From assembly GCF_036231945.1 (NCBI RefSeq), contig NZ_CP109599.1, positions 8,014,362-8,078,361 of the forward strand: DNA of 64,000 nt, read 5' to 3'. This document shows, in pieces, positions 27,175 through 36,297 of this stretch; position 1 is the first letter of the stretch; every line of letters starts with the position of its first letter. The DNA comes from Streptomyces sp. NBC_01429 (lineage in GTDB: Bacteria > Actinomycetota > Actinomycetes > Streptomycetales > Streptomycetaceae). Position numbers and translations under genes: made by a program. Below the pieces are notes generated by a model that searched no databases, was not told the origin of the DNA, and saw only the letters and a list, made by a program, of their open reading frames with translations.

Positions 27175-27275
27175 TCAGGAGGAGACGGCTGCCTTCGCGG
27201 TCTGCGTGAACGCCCAGTGGGAGTGCCCGACGTGCCACTCGCCGTCGATCATCCGGTACGCCTCGCGCAGGCCGT
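27175..27275 (-). pseudogene. C-terminal scrap of an NTF2/SnoaL-like protein
   Basis: Frame LREAYRMIDGEWHVGHSHWA then FTQTAKAAVSS and a stop. It is a diverged copy of the last 30 residues of the intact protein at 27813-28244 (YRLVDGQWLIVHSNWAFSQT). It overlaps the end of the neighbouring VOC gene, showing where a deletion joined two genes. Confidence 0.65.
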
Positions 27276-27656
27276 GCGGAGGTCGCGTTCGCAGACGGCA
27301 AGAACGTTGCCGGAGGGGTCGGTGAACCAGGCGAACCAGGGGCCGTTGGCGCGGTAGATCCCGTCCGAGTCGATCTGCACCCCCTCATAGTGCACGAAAT
27401 CCACGCCGCGTCGGGTGAGGTCCGCGACAGTACTGGGGAGGTCAGGGACGACGATGTTGAGGATGGTGAATCGTGCCGGTTGGTGGTTGCGGGAGGCGTA
27501 CGCGACGGTGCTCGCACCGCCGGGGAGGCGGATGGTGAGCATTGTGTCCCGGTCTTCGACTCGCAGCCCGAGTACGTCGTGGTAGAAGGTGCGGGTCGAT
27601 TCCAGGTCGGTCACGGTGAAGGAGCTGTAGGCGTCGGTTGCGGTGCCGGTGATCAT
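27249..27656 (-). CDS. Glyoxalase/VOC-superfamily protein
   Basis: 135 residues: SSFTVTDLESTRTFYHDVLG-LRVED, LTIRLPGGAST, then FTILNIVVPDLPSTVADLTR and WFAWFTDPSGNVLAVCE. This is a complete glyoxalase/bleomycin-resistance type VOC fold. The last ~12 residues (DLRTACARRTG) are read from the joined NTF2-like scrap, so the C-terminus is probably altered. ATG 27656 follows GAGG. Substrate unknown. Confidence 0.8.
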   Translation of the reverse strand: MITGTATDAYSSFTVTDLESTRTFYHDVLGLRVEDRDTMLTIRLPGGASTVAYASRNHQPARFTILNIVVPDLPSTVADLTRRGVDFVHYEGVQIDSDGIYRANGPWFAWFTDPSGNVLAVCERDLRTACARRTG

Positions 27657-27812
27657 GGGATCCTCGTGTTCGGTCATTCGGGTGCGCTGGTGTCTCGGAG
27701 CTGATCGGTGCGGCTGGGACGACCACTGGCCGGATGCCGGCGGCACAGGCGGGGCCCCGCTCGCCATGCCCGAGGAACCCGGTCAGGCTGGGGCCCACAG
27801 GCTGCGCCGCGG

Positions 27813-28244
27813 TCAGGAGGCGATCCTTTCGGTCACGGTCTGGGAGAACGCCCAGTTGGAGTGCACGATGAGCCACTGGCCGTCGACGAGCCGGTAGCCG
27901 TGCGTTGCGTTCCAGGCGCGCCGCTGCTTCTCGTTGCCGTCCTCGTCGAGCACGTAGGTCTTCAGGTTGTAAGCCAGGACGGCGAAGCCGCCGCTGTCGC
28001 CGACGTGGACCATCGGGTTGAGGTACTCGCTGCGCGCGATGTGCGGGTTGGAGTAGATGGTCGACAGCCACGCGACGGTCTTCTCCTTGCCGACGACGAT
28101 GTTCTCGAGGATCGGGTCGAAGTAGCTCACCTCGTCCGCGAAGCCGTCCAGGTAGCCGCCCGGGTTGCCGACGCTGAAGCGTTCGTTGTACGACTTCTCC
28201 AGCTCGATGATGGTCTTGCTGACTTCTTCCTTGTTGACGCCCAC
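27813..28244 (-). CDS. NTF2/SnoaL-like protein
   Basis: 143 residues from GTG 28244, fixed by GGGAGG six bases upstream. The single alpha+beta cone domain shows as VSKTIIELEKSYNERFSVGN, SYFDPILENIVVGKEKTVAW, and a final YRLVDGQWLIVHSNWAFSQT. DUF4440/SnoaL-like proteins are small-molecule isomerases, hydrolases or binding proteins; no active-site set stands out. Followed downstream by the VOC gene, so perhaps one operon with the oxidoreductase and esterase upstream. Confidence 0.75.
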   Translation of the reverse strand: MGVNKEEVSKTIIELEKSYNERFSVGNPGGYLDGFADEVSYFDPILENIVVGKEKTVAWLSTIYSNPHIARSEYLNPMVHVGDSGGFAVLAYNLKTYVLDEDGNEKQRRAWNATHGYRLVDGQWLIVHSNWAFSQTVTERIAS

Positions 28245-28311
28245 GGCGTCCTCCCTTTCTTTGTGCATGCCCCAGCCGGTGCCTGTCGGCGAACCGGGGG
28301 ATGCGTCTCCT

Positions 28312-29334
28312 TCAGTCGTCCAGGACGACGACGTGCTTGCCCGGCGTGGTGCCGGATTCGAGGTCGGTCTGGGCGTCTCGGACTTGTTCCAGGCCGTGAT
28401 AGACCTTCGCGACCGGGACGTTGAGGCGTCCGGCGGCGATGGCCTGGAGCTGGTGGGCGAAGACGTCGGCCGGGAGGTCGCTGGCCTGACCGCCGTAGGA
28501 GGTCAGGCGTACTCCGAAGGGGATCATGAACGGGGTGAAGTCCGGGATGGACCACTGGCCCGCCAGGGCTCCGGTGAAGCAGACGGTGCCGTGCCGGCGG
28601 ACGGTGCGGAGGGTGTCGGGGAGGACCGAGCAGCCGACCAGTTCCAGGGCGGCGTCGACGCCGTCCGGGATCAGCTCGCGCACCTGGCCGGCGATCGTGC
28701 CGTTGTCGACGAGGGGATGGTCGACGCCCGCGGCCCGCAATTCCCCGGCCCTCTGCGGGCTGCGGGTGGTGGAGATGACGGTGGCGCCGAGGTCCTTCGC
28801 GATGGTGGCCGCGCTCAGCCCGACCGTGGAGGTGCCGCCGCGGATCAGCAGCGTCTGCCCGGCTTTGAGGTCCAGGCCGCGGGTCAGCGATCCGTAGGCG
28901 GTCTGGAACATCTCCGGCAGCGCACCGACGACCTCCCAAGGCAGGCCGGTCTCGAACGGGATGACCTGCCCAGCGGGGACGGTCACGTACTGGGCGTACG
29001 CGCCGTCGTACGAGCGGCCCATGCCGCCCATCATCGTCGCCACCTGCTGTCCCGGCCGCAGCCCGCTGTCCTCGTCGGCCGCATCGACCACGCCGACGCC
29101 CTCGATGCCGGGCACGCGCGGGTAGGTGACCACCGCGTCCGACTCGCCCTTGCGTGTGGTGACCTCGGACTCGTTGACGCCGAACGCCTTCACCCTGATC
29201 CGCACCCAGCCGGGCTTGCGGACGGGCACCGGCACATCCTTGATCTCCAGTGCGTCGAGGCCGCCGGGCCTGGTGACGACGACGGCCCGCATCGTCGCCG
29301 GTGCGGCGCCGCCGGTTGCTGTCGATCGGCTCAT
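28312..29334 (-). CDS. Quinone-oxidoreductase-like MDR enzyme (no zinc site)
   Basis: 340 residues of the medium-chain dehydrogenase superfamily: MRAVVVTRPGGLDALEIKDV, FGVNESEVTTRKG, YPRVPGIEGVGVV, and LLIRGGTSTVGLSAATIAKD for NADPH binding. The catalytic and structural zinc cysteines are absent, as in QOR/crotonyl-type members. ATG 29334 follows AAGGAG. Same strand as the esterase upstream and NTF2-like and VOC genes downstream. Confidence 0.85.
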   Translation of the reverse strand: MSRSTATGGAAPATMRAVVVTRPGGLDALEIKDVPVPVRKPGWVRIRVKAFGVNESEVTTRKGESDAVVTYPRVPGIEGVGVVDAADEDSGLRPGQQVATMMGGMGRSYDGAYAQYVTVPAGQVIPFETGLPWEVVGALPEMFQTAYGSLTRGLDLKAGQTLLIRGGTSTVGLSAATIAKDLGATVISTTRSPQRAGELRAAGVDHPLVDNGTIAGQVRELIPDGVDAALELVGCSVLPDTLRTVRRHGTVCFTGALAGQWSIPDFTPFMIPFGVRLTSYGGQASDLPADVFAHQLQAIAAGRLNVPVAKVYHGLEQVRDAQTDLESGTTPGKHVVVLDD

Positions 29335-29463
29335 GCCGAACTCCTTGTTCTGTTCGTCCCCCGGGAATGTGAAAACGGAGCCGGGGCTCCAGGCACAGGT
29401 GCCCGGGTGATCATTCAGTGGTGACTCTGCGCCGTTCTGCATCTCGGGATCGCGCGGTGACCG

Positions 29464-30912
29464 TCAGGGGCGGTCGATGCCCTCCCACAGGTCGAGGGCC
29501 TGCTGGTAGTGGGCGGTGGCCTCGAAGGGCGGGTTGCCGACGCTTCCCGAGGTGGGCTTGTCCGTGACGGCGGGCCACAGACGGGACTGCTCACCGGTGG
29601 CGAAGTCGAGCACGATGTCGCGGATCCGCGTGTCACGCTCGGCCTGCTCTGCGCTGCGGCCCGGCTGTTCCTGGCCGACCAGGGCGTACATCTCGCTGCC
29701 GTGCACCGCGGGCGCGCCCTCGGCGGGCCCGATCATCAGGAGATGAGCGTTGCCGCCCGCGGCGGCATGCGCCAGGGCGCCGCGGGCGGCCGGGAGCGCG
29801 AAGAGATAATCCGCCATGACCGCGGCGCGGACCTCGGCCGGGGTACGGCCGTCCCGGTCGTAGGCATCGACGAGCCTCTTCGCGCGGGAGCGGGAGATGC
29901 GCCACCCCGCGACCTCGTCGACGACGCGGTCGAGGGTGTGCGGGTCGAACCGGTCGAGGTCGTTCGCCACCCACCACACCATGTCGTCACTTGCCATGCT
30001 CAGCAGCACGTCAACATCACGGTGCGCGCCCGAGGCCAGGACGTCCATCGGATGGGCGTGCACCACCGCGCCGGGCTGCCCGATGTCCAGGACGACGCCG
30101 GTGGCCTTGTTGTCCACCCCGCCCCGGACTCCGAGGTCGGTCGGGGCGACCTCGCGCAGGGCATCCCTCAGGGAGACCGCGTCGAGATCGAGCAGCTTCT
30201 CCGGGTTGTCCGCCACGCCGAGTTCGGTGACGAACCTTTGCACGAGCTCCTCGGCCCACCAGGCCGGGACGCTACGAGCGGGCCCGCCGGAGAACCCGGC
30301 CAGTCGCCGGTACAGGCCATCGGCGGAGGAGGCGCCGAGCAGCCCGAAGGTGGAGTAGGCGCCGGCGCTGTGACCATAGACAGTGACCTGGTCGGGATCG
30401 CCGCCGAAGTGGGCGATGTTCCGCTGGATCCAGGTCAGCGCGGCGATGACGTCCTGCAGGAAAAGGTTGCTGGCCTCGGCGAGGTGCCCACCGTACTGGG
30501 AGAGCGAGAGCGCGCCCAGCGCGCCGAGCCGGTAGTTGAGCGACACACCCACCACGCGCCCCGACGCGGCGAGACCGGCGGCGTTCGAGGTGATCTGTGT
30601 GTTCGCGCCGAACTCGAATCCGCCGCCATGGATGTACACGGCCACCGGCAGCGCCTTGTCGGCCGACTGCTCGGGAGCCCACACGTTCAGGTTCAGGCAG
30701 TCCTCGCCCATCCCGGTGTCCGCTTCGAGCCAGTCGCCGCTGTCGGGCTGGACGGAGACGACGCCCTTGCGGTCATAGGGTCGGTCTGCATCGAAGTCCG
30801 CGACCACGGGGCGGCGGTACCGCTCGGCGGTGGCGTAGGGGATCCCCCACCAGGACCGCACCCCTGGTGCAGTCGAGGCCCTGGGCGCGGTCGCGGTCGC
30901 GGTCGCGGTCAT
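29464..30912 (-). CDS. Type B carboxylesterase
   Basis: 482 residues. Oxyanion motif HGGGF at 95-99, EDCLNLNVWAP at 70-80, and the nucleophile GHSAG at 180-184 with serine 182 are those of type B carboxylesterases, which hydrolyse esters of aromatic or long alcohols. The N-terminus is a short Thr/Ala repeat rather than a clear signal peptide, so a cytosolic site is likely. GGAAGGAC precedes ATG 30912. Probably first gene of the run down to 27249. Confidence 0.88.
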   Translation of the reverse strand: MTATATATAPRASTAPGVRSWWGIPYATAERYRRPVVADFDADRPYDRKGVVSVQPDSGDWLEADTGMGEDCLNLNVWAPEQSADKALPVAVYIHGGGFEFGANTQITSNAAGLAASGRVVGVSLNYRLGALGALSLSQYGGHLAEASNLFLQDVIAALTWIQRNIAHFGGDPDQVTVYGHSAGAYSTFGLLGASSADGLYRRLAGFSGGPARSVPAWWAEELVQRFVTELGVADNPEKLLDLDAVSLRDALREVAPTDLGVRGGVDNKATGVVLDIGQPGAVVHAHPMDVLASGAHRDVDVLLSMASDDMVWWVANDLDRFDPHTLDRVVDEVAGWRISRSRAKRLVDAYDRDGRTPAEVRAAVMADYLFALPAARGALAHAAAGGNAHLLMIGPAEGAPAVHGSEMYALVGQEQPGRSAEQAERDTRIRDIVLDFATGEQSRLWPAVTDKPTSGSVGNPPFEATAHYQQALDLWEGIDRP

Positions 30913-31473
30913 GACGTGTCCTTCCAGCGCGGTTCGGGTGTTTCGCGCGGAGTGTCGGCAGCTGGTTGCGAGCGGTGACGTCTCCCATCGTTTCCTGCGA
31001 TCCGATATAGCGCCCGGCGGATGGCGGTCACCTGGTGGTCATCAGCTGACACTTCGACAACAAGATCTCGGTGCAGGCCGGGAACTTCTCCTATCTGGCA
31101 GACGGCCGGATCATCGGCGAACGGCGCCGGCTCGATCTCCTCGGGGCGATTCAGCACATTGCGCCGTACCGGCGCCGTGAACGTCCTAGCGCCGGGTGAG
31201 CCTTCTGCCGCGGCATTTCCGCTGCCGGGAAGGGCCCGTACTGCGCGGTGGCAGCGGACGAAGGCCCGCACCGGAGCGCGGGCGTCGGCGCGGGTTCGCC
31301 GCAACAGGTCGGTCTCTTCTTCTTGATCCGGCGTCTTCGTGCAGACAGGGTCCGCTGCGGTGAGAGCTGTACGCCTTGTCACCGCGACCGGGTGTGGGAG
31401 TGCTCGCCCTCCGCGCGAATACTGCAACCCTCGAATACCGACACTCCACCAGTGGGTGATGCGCTCCCGGGTG
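30913..31473. other. Gene-free stretch
   Basis: No supportable gene. A plus-strand snippet HFDNKISVQAGNFSYLADGR (about 31050-31110) looks coding but is closed in by stops; its family is unknown. Confidence 0.4.
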
Positions 31474-31866
31474 CTACCGGAGGAAGGCGCTGACGGTCTT
31501 GCCGCCGGGCGGCCGGCGGGTGACCGCGGTGGTGCGGGCGAGGTGGTTGACCATGTGCCAGCCGAAGCCGCCGGTGCCGCCGTTCAGGTCGGGGGTGCGC
31601 ATGCGCGGGGCCTGCGGGCTGGGGTCGTTGACGGCCACCTCGATGAGGTCAGGGTGGGCGGTCAGGCGGAGGGTGTAGGTGCCGCCGCCGTGGCGCAGGG
31701 CGTTGGTGACGAGTTCGGAGACGACCAGGATCACGGTGTCGGCCGCTTCTGGGGCGACGGCCGGCTGCCGGAGGACTTCGAGGAAGCGTCGCGTGGTCTC
31801 GCGCGGGTCGGCAACGGTGCTGGTTGCGGAGCGGGCGGTGGTGGCGTCGGCGCACATCGTGTCCAT
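31474..31866 (-). CDS. RsbW-like ATP-binding regulatory kinase
   Basis: 130 residues forming a HATPase_c_2 domain: N box SELVTNALRHG at 50-60 (Asn55), G1 box VNDPSPQAP at 79-87, and GGFGWHMVNHLA near 99-110. This is the anti-sigma-factor/serine kinase type abundant in Streptomyces, usually binding a sigma factor or phosphorylating an STAS partner. No partner gene is adjacent. ATG 31866 after GGGGGAA. Confidence 0.82.
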   Translation of the reverse strand: MDTMCADATTARSATSTVADPRETTRRFLEVLRQPAVAPEAADTVILVVSELVTNALRHGGGTYTLRLTAHPDLIEVAVNDPSPQAPRMRTPDLNGGTGGFGWHMVNHLARTTAVTRRPPGGKTVSAFLR

Positions 31867-31899
31867 CAGGTTCCCCCTGGCCTCTGGCCCGTCACCGCC

Positions 31900-32688
31900 T
31901 GATCGCGCCTGTCCGCCCCTTGTGCCCCACCCGGTCCCCCTTAACCCGGCGGGGTCCGAATGTCTCGCCGTCGAACGCGCGGAAATCTAAGTCGGTCGGA
32001 GTAGACATTGGGTGGTGGCGCAGTTATGGTTTCTCTCGTAGCCGAGATCAGCAAGGCCCGGCAGAGACGAACTGGCGGGCAGCAGTACAGCAGTTGCAGT
32101 GCGCAGGACGGTGCGGTGGTGGAGTTTCGAAGCCAGGGCTGTTTCAGGACGGCGACGGGACTGACGACCGGACCGGGTGGCCCGCAGGTTCAGGGGCCGC
32201 CGTGAGCAGAGCCGCGGTGAACGCGGTGGCAGTACCGAAATATGCAGTTCGCAGGACCAGCAGTGCGGTTGTCAGTGGTTCCTCGGTAAAGGCGTCGGCT
32301 GCGGACGCGCGTGCCGGGAGGTTCGGCAGTGGGGTTCTGAGCCAGAGAAGACGCAGGACGGGCGACGGGGCTGGCTGCCGGAAGTGGCGCTTGTTCAGGT
32401 CACCAGCAGTACAAAGCAGTAGTTGATCAAGAGGGAAGAACGGAGGAGTTGAGCGCCATCAGGATCGCCCGGGCGGAATCGCTGAGCCCGGGTACCGCAG
32501 GACATCGATAGTGAGGTGGTCTCCGGTCAAGCAACCGCGATCCCCGCATTCCCCGCCCTCTCCCGAGTGGGCGTGCGGACACAGAAGGCCGGCGCAGTTC
32601 CAGGGCCGGCAGATGGTGTAGCAGTTCCTTCGGGGCCCTGGTGCCATTGGCACCAGGGCCCCTCCAGCGTGTTCCACAGAGAGGTGCA
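31900..32688. other. Non-coding stretch rich in GCAGT motifs
   Basis: No gene. The pentamer GCAGT occurs nine times between 32078 and 32425, mostly as AGCAGTAC or TGCAGT, just upstream of the MerR gene. A hairpin with GGTGCCA / TGGCACC arms lies near 32639-32654. It could be a long leader or small RNA of the merR gene, but nothing proves transcription. Confidence 0.35.
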
Positions 32689-33000
32689 ATGACAGCAGAC
32701 GACTCGTTCGGCCGTCTCGATGACGACGACTACCCCGCCTACACCATGGGCCGGGCCGCAGACATGCTCGGCACCACCCAGGGCTTCCTCCGCGCGATTG
32801 GCGAAGCCCGCCTCATCACCCCGCTCCGCAGCCCCGGCGGACACCGCCGTTACTCCCGCTACCAGCTGCGCATCGCCGCCCGCGCCCGGGAACTCGTCGA
32901 CAACGGGACCCCCATCGAGGCCGCCTGCCGCATCGTCATCCTCGAAGACCAGCTCGAAGAAGCCCAGCGCATCAACGCCGAACACCACCCCGCCGCCGAC
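32689..33000 (+). pseudogene. MerR-family regulator, C-terminus lost
   Basis: About 100 family residues remain: YTMGRAADMLGTTQGFLRAI, GEARLITPLRSPGGHRRYSR and ARARELVDNGTPIEAACRIV, the MerR HTH with the GGHRRY wing, as in a conserved Streptomyces MerR protein. After EEAQRINAEHHP at ~32995 the sequence changes abruptly to unrelated DNA and runs on to a stop at 33099. The HTH may still be made as a truncated protein. ATG 32689 has GAGAGG upstream. Confidence 0.75.
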
Positions 33001-33063
33001 GCTCGTCGCGATCGAGGGCGGGCAGGGCACGATCAACGTGCCCAGCTGGTCCCCGGACGGGGC
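33001..33063 (+). pseudogene. TolB-type beta-propeller scrap
   Basis: In one frame the DNA reads TLVAIEGGQGTINVPSWSPD, a blade of the TolB/WD40-like propeller (SWSPDG signature). Only ~20 codons lie between the MerR remnant and the IS5 remnant. Confidence 0.6.
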
Positions 33064-33065
33064 GG

Positions 33066-33478
33066 CGTGTCCTGTCCGACGCGGCCGGACTGCCCCTGAT
33101 CGTCGGAGTCTCCGCCGCCAACACCCACGACAGCCAGGGACTGAAGCCGATGGTCGCCGGTCTCCAAACGAGACACGACCCGGAAAACGGCTGGCACTAC
33201 AAGCCAGGCAAGCCGCACGCGGACAAGGCATACGACATCCCTGACCTGCGCAGATGGTTGAAGGGTAAGCGAATTGGCGTGCGCATCGCCCGCAAAGGCA
33301 TCGAGTCCAGCGAGCGATTGGGACGCCGGAGGTGGGTGATCGAGCGGACCATGTCGTGGCTGACCGGCTACCGCAGACTCAACCACCGCTACGAACGCCA
33401 CCCCCGCAACTACCTGGCTTCCTCGGACTCGCCGCCACCCTCTGCTGCTACAAACGACTCCTCAAACTCACCACGTAG
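33066..33478 (+). mobile_element. IS5-family transposase remnant
   Basis: Frame VLSDAAGLPLIVGVSAANTH, then ADKAYDIPDLRRWLKGKRIG and RRWVIERTMSWLTGYRRLNH is the C-terminal part of an IS5-type DDE transposase (the E is in WVIERT). The frame slips by one base near 33418 (NYLA then FLGLAATLCCYKRLLKLTT, stop at 33476). The 5' half and both element ends are gone. Confidence 0.8.
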
Positions 33479-33752
33479 GACACGGCCTTAGTTGCGGTAC
33501 AGAACGTGCCGGTGAGATTGATCTTGGTCGGCTAGCACATGGGATGCGGCTGCCGCTGGGGTTCGTGGAAAGGTCTCCGGGCGACTGCTGCTGCTGGCTA
33601 CGGTCCGCCTCGTGCCGGTGGGGTTTCTGATTGATGAGTTCTTCCCGCTGTTCATTTCTGTCTCACGGAGCCTGTGGTTCAGTCCCAGTGACGGGTGGGG
33701 CATGAGGCAGTTGGGCTGACGGGAGTGCGCCTTGGCCCCGGGAGGGATCAGG

Positions 33753-35022
33753 GTGGAGTTCGCCTTCGTACAGTCGGGGTTGCTGGGCTGGTACCTCGAC
33801 AGTGAGGTGGTCTCGGCCGAAGAGGTGGCCGCGCTGCTGAAGCGGCGGGGACTGCTGGATGGCATGCCGGTATTCCTGGACGACGAGACGATGATGCCGC
33901 TGCCCGCTCTGTCCGAGTGGGGCCGGTACCTGTCCACGGGACTGCTCGACGAGACCACGCTGCGGGACTACGGGCCGATGGCGGCCCGGCTGGACGGCTA
34001 TCTCGCCGGCTTGGGCAGCGATGTCCTGTCCGCGACGGAGGCCGACCTGGTCGCCTATCGCAACTGGCGGCGTCTGTGGCAGAGGAAGCCGGTCGCCGCC
34101 AGGACCTGGGGGAAGGAGGCATCCATCCTGGATGATCTCTACGGCTTCCTCGTCGCGCGCGGCTCGCTGCCGGCCCAGCTGGTGCGGCTGGCGGCCCGAG
34201 GCCGGAACGCCCTGGCTCCGGGCGTGCGGTCGAACATGGACATCCGGCACCTGGCCTTCGAGCAGTACCGGTACTTCCGCGACGTCGGCCTGGGCGGGCA
34301 GCTGCCGGACGAGCAGGTCAACCGGGGCTACCGGGGCTGGGCTCCGTTGCGCAACCGGGCCGGGTCGGACCTGGCCCTGGGTACGGGGGCGCGATGGCGC
34401 GAGTGGGCCACAGTGCTGCTGCCCGAGATGGGGCTGTGGCCCGGGATGCAGGGCGGCAGCTCGGAGTTCGAGGTGCAGGCGTGCGCGAAGTACGGCAAGA
34501 CCCGCACCCTCTACGTCCCCGAAGACGCTGCCGCGTCCGCTGACCTGTTCTGCGTGCTCGAACCTCCGGACATCGTCCGCGCCGCCGCCGGGACCCTGGA
34601 GCGCAAGGCCCGCGACCTGTTCGTCGTCGCCGGTGTCGACGTCGCTGGCGGCGTGGTGCGCGGAACGCTGGATGGCGTCGACCGCGAGTTCCGTATGTCG
34701 GCCATGCCCGCCAAGCTGCGGCGGATCACTGTCTACGAGGGCGAGTTCGGCCTGGAGGCCCTCACCTTGTTCGTCTGCCGGGGCGGGCTGATGCCTGGGG
34801 CAGACGCCTGGAAGGGGTACCGGCACCGGGCCTGGGAGTGGATGACCGCCCTCGCCGACTCCACCACGCCGCACCTGCCCGCACGCAGGTGGAGATGGCA
34901 CGACCTGAGGCACACTCACGCCCTGCAACTGCTGACCTACCTGGAGAACCTGATGGACGGCGAGGAGCCGGCCCCCAAGGCCCGCAGTCGCCGCCATCAC
35001 ACCTATCTGACCGGGCACATCC
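33753..35022 (+). pseudogene. Tn554-like tyrosine recombinase, 3' end deleted
   Basis: Start GTG 33753 behind GGAGGG. Residues ~60-115 are a core-binding domain (LSEWGRYLSTGLLDETTLRD, ATEADLVAYRNWRRLWQRKP); residue ~385 onward has RWRWHDLRHTHALQLLTYLE, the catalytic H-x-L-R-H. The final R/H-Y block (LGHSSPTTTYxY in relatives) is missing: at ~35020 the frame enters foreign sequence. Without the catalytic tyrosine it cannot recombine DNA. Confidence 0.7.
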
Positions 35023-35394
35023 GCCACAACCCGCCGGCCCCAGCGCACCGACGGGCGCCTCACCAAAGAGAACCTCTACAAAGAAGCCCAGATCAGCCGC
35101 GCCACAATGAACCGCGCCTACGCCGTCCTCGCCGACTGGGACGCCCACATCGCCACTCACGGCAAGACCACCCCCGGCGAGTCCCAGCGCGACGCCACCA
35201 TCGCCGACCTGAAGAAGCGGCTGGCCGCCAAGACCCAGGAATGCACCCTCCTGGAGAACAAGCTCAAGGCCGCTGCCACCGCGATCGCTGCCCTCCACCA
35301 CGACAACGAAGCCCTCCGCCAGCAGCTCGCCAGGGACGTCTCAACCACCGTCATCCCGATCCGGCCCCGCCGGGGTCGTCAGCCCCGCTACTGA
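35020..35394 (+). pseudogene. Tn554 TnpC/DUF6262-like protein, 5' truncated
   Basis: The frame reads RLTKENLYKEAQISRATMNR (HTH), then a long coiled coil TIADLKKRLAAKTQECTLLE and IAALHHDNEALRQQLARD, ending RRGRQPRY. Such HTH plus coiled-coil proteins are the third gene of Tn554-like triplets, next to the recombinases. Its own start is lost in the deletion that also cut the recombinase. ATG 35107 could still start a short version. Confidence 0.6.
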
Positions 35395-35477
35395 GGTTTG
35401 ATGCGTCATGTCACTGGGTGCCTTGAACTGCGAAGAGGAGGGCCCGCCCCGCGGCATCATGCGAAGATCAGCAGTAA
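35387..35477. repeat. Left copy of a ~92-bp imperfect inverted repeat
   Basis: Begins GCTACTGAGGTTTGATGCGT and ends with GCGGCATCATGCGAAGATCA plus CAGTAA; its reverse complement recurs at 36165-36257 with roughly 80% identity by eye. The repeats enclose the DinB gene. Confidence 0.8.
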
Positions 35478-35573
35478 TACCCCGCTGTCCCCAACCGTGA
35501 CCAAGATCCTAAATCGCGGAAGAGCCCGTCATCCAGGCGCCCCCTCCCGACCGCCCTGGTAGCGTGCGCCGGC

Positions 35574-36089
35574 ATGTCATCGGAACTGAAACGCCCCCCG
35601 CTCCAAGCGGACGAGCGCACCGCGCTCATCGGCTGGCTGGACCTGCAGCGGCAGATCCTGCGCTGGAAATGCGAAGGGCTGAGCGACGAGGACGCGCGCC
35701 GTCCGGTCATCCCGACCTCACCGGCCATGACGATGGCCGGTCTCATCTCCCATATGCGCTGGACCGAGCACATATGGCTGGAAGTGGTGTTCCTCGGCGG
35801 CGATAAGAAGCAGAACCCCGCATTCGACGAGTCAAGCAAGAACGCCGACTGGCACACCGACGGCCGCTCCCTCGCAGAGCTCCTCGCGGAGTACGAGGCC
35901 CAGTGCACCCGCGGCAACGAGATCGTTGCCGCGGCCGACATGGACGATGTCGGCCGCCACCCCGACTTCCGCGACGGCAGCGCCAACCTCCGCTGGATAC
36001 TGCTCCATCTCGTCGAGGAGACGGGGCGACACGCGGGGCACTCGGACATCGTCCGGGAGCTACTCGACGGCACGAAGGGCTACTACTAG
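35574..36089 (+). CDS. DinB/DUF664-family protein
   Basis: 171 residues of the four-helix DinB fold: LIGWLDLQRQILRWKCEGLS, MTMAGLISHMRWTEHIWLEV, HLVEETGRHAGHSDIVRELL. The histidines in ISHMRW and GRHAGHSD are the metal site of mycothiol-dependent and related DinB enzymes. Probably a metal-dependent thiol transferase or detoxification protein. It is boxed between long inverted repeats, so it may have moved as a cassette. Confidence 0.85.
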   Translation: MSSELKRPPLQADERTALIGWLDLQRQILRWKCEGLSDEDARRPVIPTSPAMTMAGLISHMRWTEHIWLEVVFLGGDKKQNPAFDESSKNADWHTDGRSLAELLAEYEAQCTRGNEIVAAADMDDVGRHPDFRDGSANLRWILLHLVEETGRHAGHSDIVRELLDGTKGYY

Positions 36090-36164
36090 CGCAGCTCCGC
36101 GAAGCGGGCCCTTCCCTCAGGACCCAGGCCAACACGCCTCACGACCAATGCGGGAGAGCCCGTT

Positions 36165-36257
36165 ACTGGTGATCTTCGCATGATGCCGCGCGGGGAACCC
36201 TCGTCTTCGCGATTCAAGACGTCGACCCAGCGACATCACGCATCAAATCTCAGTAGC
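36165..36257. repeat. Right copy of the ~92-bp imperfect inverted repeat
   Basis: Reads TTACTGGTGATCTTCGCATG ... ATCAAATCTCAGTAGC, matching the reverse complement of 35387-35477. It ends 41 bases before the Tn3 transposase start. Confidence 0.8.
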
Positions 36258-36297
36258 CTGCAGATCCAGGCCCCGGCTTGCGTCGGCTGGATGTCTC

